A DNA stretch of 39,816 nucleotides from Bacteroidaceae bacterium (GCA_017526905.1 JAFXQT010000039.1:1-39816); one strand, 5' to 3'; shown: positions 25,259-34,019, numbered from the stretch's first letter. Notes: a model not told the origin generated them from the letters alone. Numbers and translations: made by a program.

Positions 25259-25766
25259 GCCTATTATACAGCGTCTGTCTGGTCAGCCCCAGCATCTTGG
25301 CCGCAGCGGTGAGGTTGCCGTCGGCACGGTCCACGGCCCGACGTATGTGCTCCATCTCCACCTGGTCGAGCGGTGCCAGCGCCTGTTGGGCCTGCATGAT
25401 GCCCTGCAACTTATAGGTGAGTTTGTCGTTGTCCCAGGGCTTGGTCACGAAGTCGGCAGCGCCGCTCTGCAGCGCACGCACGGCCAGGGGCACGTCGCCA
25501 TAGGCCGTCAGCATCACCACGGGCACGTCGGGGTGCGCCTCGTGTACCCGTTGCAACCAGTGCAGGCCATCTCGCCCGGAGTTGTCGCCTATGGAGAAAT
25601 TCATGTCGAGCAGTACCATATCCACATGTTCGGCAGCCATGGTGCGCAGCATATCCTCGGGGCGCAGCAGCGTGAGGATGCGGTCGAACGTGCCCTCCAG
25701 CGCATACTGCATGGCGGTGAGGATGTCTGCATTGTCATCGCAGACAAGTATTGTTCCCAGTTTCAT
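25242..25766 (-). CDS. Response regulator with receiver and Fis-type helix-turn-helix, lacking a sigma-54 AAA+ domain
   Basis: A 174-residue DNA-binding response regulator. The receiver (1 to ~120) has the acidic pair at residues 10-11, phospho-acceptor Asp54 in VLLDMNF, the Thr in MLTAYGD and Lys109 in FVTKPWD. A Fis-family helix-turn-helix follows directly (~133-172, NLTAAAKMLGLTRQTLYNRL). Relatives in this order usually carry an AAA+ domain between the two for sigma-54 activation; it is absent here, giving a RegA/PrrA-like layout. The last residues, KAHP, and the TAA stop are encoded by a palindromic tail repeat. The gene precedes the kinase on the same strand. Its promoter (25796-25803) has the shared operator 79 bp upstream, suggesting autoregulation. 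Confidence 0.92.
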   Translation of the reverse strand: MKLGTILVCDDNADILTAMQYALEGTFDRILTLLRPEDMLRTMAAEHVDMVLLDMNFSIGDNSGRDGLHWLQRVHEAHPDVPVVMLTAYGDVPLAVRALQSGAADFVTKPWDNDKLTYKLQGIMQAQQALAPLDQVEMEHIRRAVDRADGNLTAAAKMLGLTRQTLYNRLKAHP

Positions 25767-25795
25767 CGGCTATCAGTTGTTCGTTTTAACGCCTG

Positions 25796-25803
25796 CAAAG
25801 GTA
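25796..25803 (-). promoter_or_regulatory. Promoter -7 (TACCTTTG) of the response-regulator/kinase operon
   Basis: Exact TACCTTTG on the minus strand, 29 nt upstream of the start. A clear -33 TTG at the usual distance is missing, which would fit activator dependence. Confidence 0.7.
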
Positions 25804-25865
25804 GGTATTATTTCCAGATTCGGCCTCTCCGTGCCCGCTGTTTTCATTGGCGGCAGGGCAAAAGC

Positions 25866-25882
25866 GTAAAATAATTAGACAA
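25866..25882 (-). promoter_or_regulatory. Predicted efflux-regulon operator shared by the divergent regulator and TolC promoters
   Basis: On the minus strand TGTCTAATTATTTTACG, followed by CTTTT. The left half-site TGTCTAA is intact and the right half is degenerate. It starts 79 bp from the regulator -7 box and about 77 bp from the TolC -7 box on the other side, so one site could serve both. Confidence 0.6.
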
Positions 25883-25942
25883 TTTCTGCGTCCGCACGCC
25901 GTTTTGCCCGCTCTACGCTTGGCGGCGAAGCGGGAAAAGGCA

Positions 25943-25950
25943 TACCTTTG
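25943..25950 (+). promoter_or_regulatory. Promoter -7 (TACCTTTG) of the TolC-like gene
   Basis: Exact TACCTTTG, 22 nt upstream of the ATG at 25973. Confidence 0.72.
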
Positions 25951-25972
25951 CCGGCATCAAACCTAAACTGCA

Positions 25973-27289
25973 ATGAGACAGATCCTCCTTTCCATCGGCC
26001 TGCTCGCCACCATGAGCGCGCATGCTACCGTCGGGAATGACACCACCGCCATGACGGCATGGGACTGCGTCCGCTACGCAGTGAGTCACAGCCACGGCCT
26101 CCGTCAGCGCGAGCTGCAGGCAGACAATGCCGAGGCCACGCGGCTGCAGACCATCGGTGCCCTCCTGCCCAACATCGGCGCCAGCGTCAGCGCACAGATG
26201 AACTTCGGACGTGCCATCGACCCCGAGACCAACACCTACACCAACGTGAGCACAGTGGGCACGGGCTACGGACTGTCGGGCAGCATGCCCGTGTTCGATG
26301 GGATGTACCGGCTGCACGCCCTACGTGCCGCCCGCGCCGACTTGCTGATGCAGAAGAATGCGCTGGTGGCCGAGCGCGACCAACTGGTTCTGGCCACCTA
26401 CCAGGCCTGCCTGGAAGTGACCTATGCGAAGGAGGCCAAGCTGCTGGCGGCCGAGAAACTGCATGACAGCCAACGCCTGCTGCAACAGGCTCGCGTCATG
26501 GAGGAGGAAGGACTGAAAAGCCCGACGGACGTGGCTCAGATACAAGCACAACAGGCTGCCGACGCACTCCTGCTGACGCAGCAGGAGAACCAGGAACAGG
26601 TGGCGCTGCTGAAACTGAAAGAGGTGATGGGATGGCCGGGGAAGGAAGAATTACGAATGACGAATGACGAATTACGAATGACTAATGATGAATGGAGCGC
26701 TCGGACTGTGGGCGGAAGTGCTGCCCAGCTGCTGCAATCGCGCTATGCCGTGGAATCTGCACGTCACAACGTGGGCATGGCGCGGGCGGCCTTCTACCCC
26801 ACCCTTTCGGCCTCGGGCGGCATCAACTCGTCCTACTACCGCAACATCGATGCCCCCAGCCACAGCAGTTTCAGCCGCCAGCTGAAGGACAACTTAGGTC
26901 AGTGGGTAGGCGTCAGCGTCAGCATCCCCATCTTCAACCGACTGGGCAACCTGATGGCATTGCGGCGCGCCAAGAACAACCTACGCATAGCCCAGGAACA
27001 GGATGCGGCCAAGGCCGACGAGTTGGAGGTGTTGCGACAACAAGCCACGCTCGACGTGGAGGCCAACGCAAAGGAAATTGTACAGGCTGAGGCAAAAACA
27101 GAGGCCGACAGCATTGCATACGAGCTCATCCGGCGCCAGTTTACCGAGGGCCTGGCTTCGCCACTCGAGGTGCAGACAGCCGCCACCACGCTGCTGCAAA
27201 GCCGGACGGCCCTGCTGCAAAAACGGCTGACACGAGGCTTGCGGCTCCTGCAGAAGCGCTATTACGAGGGCCAAAGCCTTGTTCCGTAG
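25973..27289 (+). CDS. TolC-family outer-membrane efflux protein
   Basis: A 438-residue outer-membrane channel subunit that would complete the exporter with the adaptor at 7304 and the permeases. A signal peptide is at 1-19 (ending SAHA). Two OEP repeats follow, with long alpha-helical stretches rich in Ala, Gln and Glu (~100-215 and ~320-435) and the typical opening WDCVRYAVSHSHGLRQRELQ. At ~225-240, between the repeats, EELRMTNDELRMTNDEWS is encoded by an A/T-rich minisatellite (26650-26694) that keeps the frame; it probably forms a loop. It is transcribed divergently from the regulator, with a shared operator between. Confidence 0.92.
   Translation: MRQILLSIGLLATMSAHATVGNDTTAMTAWDCVRYAVSHSHGLRQRELQADNAEATRLQTIGALLPNIGASVSAQMNFGRAIDPETNTYTNVSTVGTGYGLSGSMPVFDGMYRLHALRAARADLLMQKNALVAERDQLVLATYQACLEVTYAKEAKLLAAEKLHDSQRLLQQARVMEEEGLKSPTDVAQIQAQQAADALLLTQQENQEQVALLKLKEVMGWPGKEELRMTNDELRMTNDEWSARTVGGSAAQLLQSRYAVESARHNVGMARAAFYPTLSASGGINSSYYRNIDAPSHSSFSRQLKDNLGQWVGVSVSIPIFNRLGNLMALRRAKNNLRIAQEQDAAKADELEVLRQQATLDVEANAKEIVQAEAKTEADSIAYELIRRQFTEGLASPLEVQTAATTLLQSRTALLQKRLTRGLRLLQKRYYEGQSLVP
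26650..26694 (+). repeat. In-frame A/T-rich minisatellite in the TolC-like gene
   Basis: Variants of ATTACGAATGACGAATGACG repeated in a gene that is otherwise GC-rich. The motif is common between Bacteroidales genes but unusual in coding DNA. Confidence 0.75.
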
Positions 27290-27462
27290 CTGTTTGCCCC
27301 GACGGTGCGCCACCTCCACCCGCGGGCCGAGTGCCGCTCATACAGATTGAGCCCAGACGAAACTTCGGCATAGAACTGACGCTGCACGCCTATTTATGTC
27401 ATGAAAGCTTACAAAATGTGAGAAAATAGCAACATGACGCTTTCTTTTTGAGAATAATTGCA

Positions 27463-27470
27463 TACCTTTG
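27463..27470 (+). promoter_or_regulatory. -7 element (TACCTTTG) of argD
   Basis: Exact TACCTTTG, 28 nt upstream of the ATG at 27499. This rules out an upstream start at 27448. Confidence 0.75.
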
Positions 27471-27498
27471 CAGCGATTTATCAGAAAACAACCATCGC

Positions 27499-28671
27499 AT
27501 GCAATTATTTGACGTATATCCGCTCTTCCCCATCAACATCGTGCGTGGCCAAGGCTGCCGCGTGTGGGACGAGCAGGGCACCGAATACCTCGACCTGTAT
27601 GGCGGGCACGCCGTGATTAGCATCGGCCACGCCCACCCGCACTATGTAGAAGCCGTCAGTCGGCAAGTGAGCCAGCTGGGATTCTACTCCAACTCCGTAG
27701 TGAACAAGCTGCAACAACAGCTGGCCGAACGTCTGGGCCGTGCCTGCGGCTACGAGGATTACCGACTGTTCCTCATCAACAGCGGTGCCGAGGCCAACGA
27801 GAATGCGCTGAAGCTGGCATCCTTCCACACAGGCCGCACCCGCGTGCTCGCAGCACAGAAAGCATTCCACGGACGCACCAGCCTGGCCGTGGAAGCAACA
27901 GCCAATCCTAAAATCATAGCTCCTATCAATGCCAACGGACACGTCACCTTCCTGCCGCTGAACGACTTGGCGGCATGGAGCGCCGAGCTGGCCAAAGGTG
28001 ATGTGGCGGCCTGTATCGTGGAGTGCATCCAAGGTGTGGGCGGCATCCAGCTGGCCACGGCCGAGTTCATGCAGGGGCTGCGCAAAGCCTGCGACGAAAC
28101 GGGCACCGTGCTCATCTGCGATGAGATTCAATGTGGCTACGGGCGCAGCGGCAAGTTCTTTGCCCACCAGTGGCTGATGGACACCTCCGCCGCCAGTGAA
28201 GGCTGGAAGGGGGCGCCCGACATCATCACCGTGGCCAAGGGCATTGCCAACGGCTTCCCCATGGGCGGGGTGCTCATCTCGCCGAAGTTCGAGGCTGTGT
28301 ATGGCCAGCTGGGCACCACCTTCGGCGGCAACCACCTGGCCTGTGCCGCAGCGCTGGCCGTGCTGGATGTCATCGAGGGCGAAGGGCTCATCGAGAACGC
28401 CCGCAAGGTGGGCGAATACCTGATGAAGGAACTGGCCAACACCGCCGGAGGGTTGTGTACGGACGTGCGCGGCCGCGGCCTGATGATCGGCATCGAGCTC
28501 AGCGTGCCATACAAGGAAGTGCGCCAGCGCCTGCTCTTCGACCAACACGTATTCACGGGCTGTGCGGGCACCCACGTGCTGCGCCTGCTGCCGCCGCTGT
28601 GCCTGAGCATGGCCGAGGCTGAGGAGTTTCTGGAGAAGTTCAAGAAGGTGCTCGGAGAGGGGGAGGAGTAA
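27499..28671 (+). CDS. argD: N-acyl-ornithine aminotransferase ArgD
   Basis: A PLP-dependent class III aminotransferase of 390 residues that forms N-acetyl- or N-succinyl-ornithine from the semialdehyde. Visible features are NSGAEANENALKLA (phosphate binding), CDEIQCGYGRSGKF with the PLP-binding Asp, and TVAKGIANGFPMG with the Schiff-base Lys. The length is normal. The start at 27499 is fixed by the promoter. With the succinylornithine-type carbamoyltransferase downstream, the natural substrate may be the succinyl form, but that cannot be read from this protein. It is separated from argC by the 20-kb efflux region. Confidence 0.93.
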   Translation: MQLFDVYPLFPINIVRGQGCRVWDEQGTEYLDLYGGHAVISIGHAHPHYVEAVSRQVSQLGFYSNSVVNKLQQQLAERLGRACGYEDYRLFLINSGAEANENALKLASFHTGRTRVLAAQKAFHGRTSLAVEATANPKIIAPINANGHVTFLPLNDLAAWSAELAKGDVAACIVECIQGVGGIQLATAEFMQGLRKACDETGTVLICDEIQCGYGRSGKFFAHQWLMDTSAASEGWKGAPDIITVAKGIANGFPMGGVLISPKFEAVYGQLGTTFGGNHLACAAALAVLDVIEGEGLIENARKVGEYLMKELANTAGGLCTDVRGRGLMIGIELSVPYKEVRQRLLFDQHVFTGCAGTHVLRLLPPLCLSMAEAEEFLEKFKKVLGEGEE

Positions 28672-28673
28672 TC

Positions 28674-28790
28674 AGAATAATCGGAAAACTCTGAGTACTC
28701 TGAGTATTCTGAGTACTCTGAATAATCGGAATAATCTGAGTACTCTGAATAATCTGAGTACTCCGAGAACTCTGAGAACTCGGAAAGTTA
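28674..28790 (+). repeat. Minisatellite after argD (about 10-bp units)
   Basis: About a dozen variants of TCTGAGTACT/TCTGAATAAT with a period near 10 bp fill most of the gap between argD and the next gene. There is no hairpin with a T tract. Confidence 0.8.
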
Positions 28791-28813
28791 AATCAACAAA
28801 ATAGCATAAAAGA

Positions 28814-29368
28814 ATGGACGAGCAACTGAAACAGATTGGCGAGCGCCTGCGCGGCCTGCGCGATGTGCTGGACATCGAGCCACAGGAAGTGGCCGACCTC
28901 TGCGGCATCACCCTGGAGCACTACCTGCAGATGGAGAGCGGCGAGGGCGAACTCTCCGTGGCCAACCTACAGAAGATAGCCAAAGAATATGGTGTGGAAC
29001 TGAACGTGCTGCTGTTTGGCGAGGAGCCGCACATGAGCTCCTACTTCCTCACCCGCAAAGGACAAGGACTGAAGGTGGAACGCCGCAAGGCCTACAACTA
29101 CGAGAGCCTGGCCAGCGGCTTCCGCGGGCGCAAGGCCGACCCCTTCATCGTCACCGTGGAGCCCAAGCCAGAGGGCACGCCACGCGAGTGCAACTCGCAC
29201 CCCGGCCAGGAGTTCAACATGGTGCTGGAAGGCTCTATGGAACTGAACATCGGCGAAAAGACACTGGTACTGAACGAGGGCGACAGCATCTATTTCGACG
29301 CCACACAGCCCCACGGCATGCGCGCTCTGGGCGACAAGAACGTGCGTTTCTTCGCAATCATATTTTAG
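28814..29368 (+). CDS. XRE-family regulator with cupin domain
   Basis: A 184-residue predicted transcription factor. An N-terminal XRE helix-turn-helix (about 5-66; DIEPQEVADLCGITLEHYLQMESGE) is joined to a C-terminal cupin barrel (about 105-183) with conserved HPGQEFNMVLEGSMEL and LNEGDSIYFDATQPHGMRAL, holding the possible metal-binding His residues. Such proteins usually sense a small metabolite through the cupin and control the neighbouring gene. It lies 15 nt upstream of the acyl-CoA synthetase, so that is the likely target and partner. Confidence 0.92.
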   Translation: MDEQLKQIGERLRGLRDVLDIEPQEVADLCGITLEHYLQMESGEGELSVANLQKIAKEYGVELNVLLFGEEPHMSSYFLTRKGQGLKVERRKAYNYESLASGFRGRKADPFIVTVEPKPEGTPRECNSHPGQEFNMVLEGSMELNIGEKTLVLNEGDSIYFDATQPHGMRALGDKNVRFFAIIF

Positions 29369-29383
29369 AGACTTGACAGAACC

Positions 29384-31135
29384 ATGGTAGAAAGATTTCT
29401 GAAACAAACACACTTCACTTCCTACGAGGACTACAACGAGCACCTGGAGTTCATCATCCCAGAGCACTTCAACTTCGCCTACGATGTCATGGACGCTTGG
29501 GCCGAGGAGGCACCCGACAAGCTGGCCCTGCTCTGGACCAACGACGAGGGGGCCGAACGGCGCGCCACCTTCGGACAACTCAAGGCCGAAAGCGACCAGG
29601 CAGCCGCCTACCTGCAGAGCCTTGGCATCGGCAAGGGCGACCCGGTGATGCTCATCCTGAAACGACGCTATGAGTGGTGGGTCACCATGCTGGCCCTGCA
29701 TAAGCTGGCAGCAGTGGTCATTCCTGCCACACACATGCTGACCAAACACGACATTATATATAGGAACACACGCGCAAGCATCAAAGCCATCATCTGCGTG
29801 GACGACGCGTATGTGATGAGCCAGGTGGAGGCCGCCCTGCCCGAAAGCCCCACTGTGGAAGCCCTGATCAAAGTAAGCGCCTCCCCCAAGGCACCAGCAC
29901 CGTCGGATGCCGCACATACTCGCACGGAATGGCACGACTACCACTCCGAGATCGCAGCCTTCAGCACCTTCGAGCGTCCTGCCGCAAAGAACGACAACGA
30001 CGACACGATGATCATGTACTTCACCAGCGGCACCTCGGGCGAGCCGAAGATGGTGGCTCACGACTTCCTCTACGCCATGGGGCACCTCACCACTGGCGTG
30101 TTCTGGCACAACCTCAGCGAGGACTCCATACACCTCACTGTGGCCGACACGGGCTGGGGCAAGGCCGTGTGGGGCAAGTTCTACGGACAGTGGTTTGCCG
30201 GCGCCACGGTGTTCGTCTTCGACCACGAGAAATTCGATGCCGACCGCCTGCTGCGCCAGATGGAGAAGTACCGCGTGACGAGCTTCTGCGCCCCACCAAC
30301 CATCTACCGCTTCATGATTCGCGAAGACCTGTCGAAATACGACCTCAGCGCCCTGCGCTACTGCTGCACAGCGGGCGAGGCACTGAATCCCGCCGTTTAT
30401 GACAAGTTCTTGGAGCAGACGGGCATACGCCTGATGGAGGGCTTCGGACAGACGGAGACCACCATGACGCTGGGCACCATGCCCTGGATGGAACCCAAGC
30501 CCGGCTCAATGGGCAAGCCCAACGGGCAGTACCAGATAGACTTGCTGAAGCCCGACGGAACGCCCTGCGAAGACGGTGAGAAGGGAGAGATTGTGATAGT
30601 AGCACCCTGTCCCCAAATGGGAGACACTGCGAGCACGAACGCCAGCGCCCCCCGCCGGGGGGCTAAGGGGGGCTGTCCCATCGGCCTGTTCAAGGAATAC
30701 TACCGCGACCCCGAACTGACGCACGAAGCCTGGCACGACGGGCTGTACCACACAGGCGACATGGCCTGGCGCGACGAGGACGGCTACTACTGGTTCGAGG
30801 GCCGCATAGACGATGTGATCAAGAGCAGCGGCTACCGCATCGGTCCCTTCGAGGTGGAAAGCGCGCTCATGACACACCCCGCCGTGGTGGAATGTGCCAT
30901 CACAGGCGTGCCCGACGACATACGCGGCATGGTGGTAAAGGCCACCATCGTGCTGGGCAAGGAGTGGAAGGACAAGGCCGGCGACGACCTCATCAAGGAG
31001 CTGCAACAACACGTCAAACACGAGACAGCCCCCTACAAATACCCCCGCATCATCGAATTCGTGGACGAACTGCCCAAGACCATCAGCGGCAAGATACGCA
31101 GGGTAGAAATCCGCAATAAAGATAAGAAAAAATGA
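29384..31135 (+). CDS. AMP-forming acyl-CoA synthetase with an in-frame palindrome insertion
   Basis: A 583-residue adenylate-forming ligase activating an acid with ATP and CoA (acetyl- or medium-chain acyl-CoA synthetase type; substrate not clear). The AMP-binding P-loop MYFTSGTSGEPKMVAH is at about 210-225; EGFGQTET, YHTGD and the C-terminal KTISGKIRR with the catalytic Lys are present. At about 406-430 the segment running from PCPQMGDTAS to RRGAKGGCPIG is encoded by a class A palindrome pair (30601-30674), just before GLFKEYYRDP. It lies on the surface side of the hinge region, so activity may survive. The stop overlaps proC by 4 nt. Confidence 0.92.
   Translation: MVERFLKQTHFTSYEDYNEHLEFIIPEHFNFAYDVMDAWAEEAPDKLALLWTNDEGAERRATFGQLKAESDQAAAYLQSLGIGKGDPVMLILKRRYEWWVTMLALHKLAAVVIPATHMLTKHDIIYRNTRASIKAIICVDDAYVMSQVEAALPESPTVEALIKVSASPKAPAPSDAAHTRTEWHDYHSEIAAFSTFERPAAKNDNDDTMIMYFTSGTSGEPKMVAHDFLYAMGHLTTGVFWHNLSEDSIHLTVADTGWGKAVWGKFYGQWFAGATVFVFDHEKFDADRLLRQMEKYRVTSFCAPPTIYRFMIREDLSKYDLSALRYCCTAGEALNPAVYDKFLEQTGIRLMEGFGQTETTMTLGTMPWMEPKPGSMGKPNGQYQIDLLKPDGTPCEDGEKGEIVIVAPCPQMGDTASTNASAPRRGAKGGCPIGLFKEYYRDPELTHEAWHDGLYHTGDMAWRDEDGYYWFEGRIDDVIKSSGYRIGPFEVESALMTHPAVVECAITGVPDDIRGMVVKATIVLGKEWKDKAGDDLIKELQQHVKHETAPYKYPRIIEFVDELPKTISGKIRRVEIRNKDKKK
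30601..30674 (+). repeat. Class A palindromic element inside the acyl-CoA synthetase gene
   Basis: The right arm 30647-30674 (28 nt, C6-G-CC-G6 palindrome followed by CTAAGGGGGGCT) matches the arms at 3759 and 34599. The left arm at about 30601-30625 is degenerate. The frame stays open. Confidence 0.75.
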
Positions 31136-31924
31136 AATTTGCCATCATTGGAGCCGGAAACATCGGCAGTGCACTGGCCTTCGGCCTGGCACAAAGCAAG
31201 TTAGTACGCACGGAGGACATCTGCATCAGCAATACGCACCCTGAGAAGCTGGAGCGCATCAAGGCCTTCGACCCCGCTATACGCACCACCACCGACAACC
31301 GCGAGTGCATCCAAGGGGCCGATGTCGTGGTGCTGGCCATGAAGCCCTGGCGCCTGAAAGAGGCGGCCGAGCAGCTGAAACCCTGGCTGGACTACGACCA
31401 CCAGATCGTGGCCTCGATGGTGGGCGGCGTAGGGCTCAGCGACCTGAAGGAAATATTTAGAAGAGAAGAGCTGCCCACCCCTCTACTATCTCATCCCCAA
31501 CACCGCCATCACTGCGCGCCAAAGCATGACTTTCCTCAGCTCGACCGGAGCAACGAAGGAACAGGACGAGGCGCTGCTGGCGGTATTCAAGGAACTGGGC
31601 GACGCCATGCTGGTCGAGGAGCGCCTGATGAATGCCGGCCTGGTGCTGGCCTCCTGCGGCATCGCTTACGCCCTGCGCTACATCCGCGCCAACACCCAGG
31701 GCGGTGTGCTCATGGGCTTCACGCCCGCCGATGCCCAGCGCATCGTGGCACAGACCATGAAGGGTGCAGCCAGCCTGCTCAGCAATGGCAGTTCGCACCC
31801 CGAATCGGAGATAGACAAGGTCACGACACCCGCCGGACTCACCATCCGTGGCCTCAACGCCATGGAACGCAACGGATTCACCACCAGCATCATCGAAGGT
31901 CTCATGGCCTCCATGCCCAAATAA
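31132..31924 (+). pseudogene. proC: Pyrroline-5-carboxylate reductase proC, frameshifted
   Basis: NAD(P)H-dependent enzyme of the last proline step. The N-terminal Rossmann part (MKFAIIGAGNIGSALAFGLA to GVGLSDLKEIF) is in the first frame up to about 31476. The conserved continuation LYYLIPNTAITARQSMTFLS and the rest to MASMPK is in the +1 frame, starting at about 31482 and ending at 31924. One extra C in the CCCC run at 31478-31481 would explain the shift: removing it gives an unbroken ProC of normal length (about 263 residues). It could be a sequencing or assembly error, a recent mutation, or phase variation in a short C run. The ATG overlaps the stop of the gene before, and the stop overlaps the proB start. 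Confidence 0.85.
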
Positions 31925-32691
31925 TGAGAATCGTCATCAAGATAGGCAGCAACGTCCTCACCCGCAAGGACGGCAAGCTGGACGTGACGCGCGTATCGGC
32001 CCTCGTGGACCAGGTGGCGTGGTTGCGCCAGCAGGGGCATGAGGTCATCCTCGTGTCATCGGGTGCCGTGGCGTGCGGCCGCAACGAGCTCAAGGTGGAC
32101 CACTCGCTGGACAGCGTGGAGCAGCGTCAGCTCTTCTCTGCGCTGGGTCAGGTCAAACTCATCGGCCTCTACTACGACCTCTTCCGCGAGTTCGGCATCC
32201 ATGTGGGGCAGGTACTGACCATGAAGGAGAACTTCGAGCCAGGCGAGCAGTTCGAGAACCAGCGCGCCTGCATGCGCGTGATGCTGGAGAACGGCGTGCT
32301 GCCCATCGTCAACGAGAACGACACCGTATGCGTCACCGAGCTGATGTTCACCGACAATGACGAACTCAGCGGCCTCATCGCCCAGATGATGCAGGCCAAC
32401 ACACTCATCCTGCTGTCCAACATCGACGGCATCTACACCGGGCACCCCGACGACCCGCAGTCGCAGCTCATCCGCGAGGTAGCACCCGGCACCGACCTCT
32501 CCACCTATATCAAAGAGGAGAAGAGCGCCTTCGGCCGTGGCGGCATGCACTCCAAGTACACCACCGCCAGCCGCGTGCAGCAGGCCGGCATCCGCGTGGT
32601 CATCGCCAACGGCGAGCACGACAACATCCTCCTCGACCTGATGCAAAAGCCCGAACAAACGCCCCACACCGAATTTGTCTCATGCCACTGA
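31924..32691 (+). CDS. proB: Glutamate 5-kinase ProB, short form without PUA domain
   Basis: ATP-dependent phosphorylation of glutamate, the first proline step. The 255-residue product is only the amino-acid kinase domain: [10 protein letters not shown] (ATP), [33 protein letters not shown] and [14 protein letters not shown]. The C-terminal PUA domain of many bacterial ProB proteins is absent, which may change feedback inhibition or oligomer form. The start overlaps the proC stop (TAATG), and the last bases overlap proA by 10 nt, so the three genes form a tight proline operon. Confidence 0.92.
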   Translation: MRIVIKIGSNVLTRKDGKLDVTRVSALVDQVAWLRQQGHEVILVSSGAVACGRNELKVDHSLDSVEQRQLFSALGQVKLIGLYYDLFREFGIHVGQVLTMKENFEPGEQFENQRACMRVMLENGVLPIVNENDTVCVTELMFTDNDELSGLIAQMMQANTLILLSNIDGIYTGHPDDPQSQLIREVAPGTDLSTYIKEEKSAFGRGGMHSKYTTASRVQQAGIRVVIANGEHDNILLDLMQKPEQTPHTEFVSCH

Positions 32692-33926
32692 CAGAAACCT
32701 TTCAGCGTGTAAAGCAGGCCAGCCGGCACCTGGCCCTCATCGCCGATGAGCAGCGCAACGCGGTACTCACGGCGGTGGCCGATGCCATCGTAGCCAGGCA
32801 GACGGACCTCCTCGATGCCAACGCCCAGGACCTGGCCAAGATGTCCAGGGAGAACCCGCTCTACGACCGTCTGCAGCTGACACCCGCCCGACTGGAGGGT
32901 ATCGCTGCCGACATGCGCAACGTGGCCTGCCTGCCCTCGCCCCTCGGACATATCACCAATGCACGCACGCTGCCCAACGGGCTGCAGTTGCACCGCATCA
33001 GCGTGCCCTTCGGCGTCATCGGCATGATCTATGAGGCGCGCCCCAACGTCACCTTCGATGTGTTCTCGCTCTGCTTCAAGAGCGGCAATGCCTGCATCCT
33101 GAAGGGCGGACGCGATGCCGATGCCTCCAACCGTGCGGCCGTGGCCCTCATCCACGACGTGCTGCAGCGCTTTAACATAAGCACAGATGCTGTGGCCCTG
33201 CTGCCCGCCACCCACGAGGCCACGGCCGAACTGCTGAATGCCGTGGGCTATGTGGACCTCTGCATCCCCCGTGGAGGGCGCAAGCTCATCGATTTCGTGC
33301 GCGACAACGCCCGTGTGCCAATCATTGAGACGGGAGCCGGTGTGGTGCACTGCTATATCGACCGCGACGCCGACCTCAGGAAAGCCATTCCCATCGTCGT
33401 CAACGCCAAGACACGCCGCGTCAGCGTGTGCAACGCCCTCGACTGTCTCATCATCCACCGCAACCGCCTCAGCGACCTGCCGGCCCTCTGCCAACCCTTG
33501 TTTGATAAAGGAGTTTTCGTAGAAGCCGACGAAGAAGCCTATCCAACGCTTCAGGTAATTGCTCCCTCCCTAGCAGGGAGGGCGGGGGGAGAGTCTTTTG
33601 GCACCGAGTACCTGTCGCTGCGCATGGCCGTCAAGACCGTCGCCGACCTGGACGAGGCCCTCGCTCACATCGGCCGCTACGGCTCAGGCCACAGCGAGAG
33701 CATCGTCACCGAAGACGAAGCGGCCGCCCGTCGCTTCCTGGCCGAAGTGGATGCCGCCTGCGTGTATTGGAACGCACCAACCTCGTTCACCGACGGCGCT
33801 CAGTTCGGCCTCGGCGCCGAGATAGGCATCAGCACCCAGAAGCTGCACGCCCGCGGCCCCATGGCGCTCGAAGAGATTACCACTTATAAGTGGATCATCA
33901 AAGGAGAAGGGCAGACGCGGCCATAG
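32682..33926 (+). CDS. proA: Gamma-glutamyl phosphate reductase ProA with an in-frame palindrome insertion
   Basis: NADPH-dependent reductase of the second proline step, 414 residues, aldehyde-dehydrogenase superfamily. Conserved parts are [42 protein letters not shown], the catalytic Cys250 in [10 protein letters not shown], and [25 protein letters not shown] split over the C-terminal third. Residues of about 294-306 ([13 protein letters not shown]) are encoded by a class C palindromic arm at 33562-33595 between two conserved blocks, at a variable surface position. The remaining sequence looks complete. Overlap with proB suggests coupled translation. Confidence 0.94.
   Translation: MPLTETFQRVKQASRHLALIADEQRNAVLTAVADAIVARQTDLLDANAQDLAKMSRENPLYDRLQLTPARLEGIAADMRNVACLPSPLGHITNARTLPNGLQLHRISVPFGVIGMIYEARPNVTFDVFSLCFKSGNACILKGGRDADASNRAAVALIHDVLQRFNISTDAVALLPATHEATAELLNAVGYVDLCIPRGGRKLIDFVRDNARVPIIETGAGVVHCYIDRDADLRKAIPIVVNAKTRRVSVCNALDCLIIHRNRLSDLPALCQPLFDKGVFVEADEEAYPTLQVIAPSLAGRAGGESFGTEYLSLRMAVKTVADLDEALAHIGRYGSGHSESIVTEDEAAARRFLAEVDAACVYWNAPTSFTDGAQFGLGAEIGISTQKLHARGPMALEEITTYKWIIKGEGQTRP
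33562..33595 (+). repeat. Class C palindromic arm inside proA
   Basis: GCTCCCTCCCTAGCAGGGAG followed by GGCGGGGGGAGAGT, 34 nt. It differs at only one or two positions from the right arm in the kinase gene (24403-24436) and is read without a stop. Confidence 0.8.
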
Positions 33927-34019
33927 CCACACTCACCCGCTCACCCTCCCCTGGCTTCCATAACAAATGATCAACACATATAAACAATAGCCCTGCAACA
34001 TCCCTTCAGATGCGATTAT

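Noticed and set aside
31132-32691. A single 519-codon ProC-ProB fusion protein
   Set aside because: The middle third (about 31482-31923) is a meaningless out-of-frame reading of proC. The real proC continuation is in the +1 frame, and proB has its own start at 31924.
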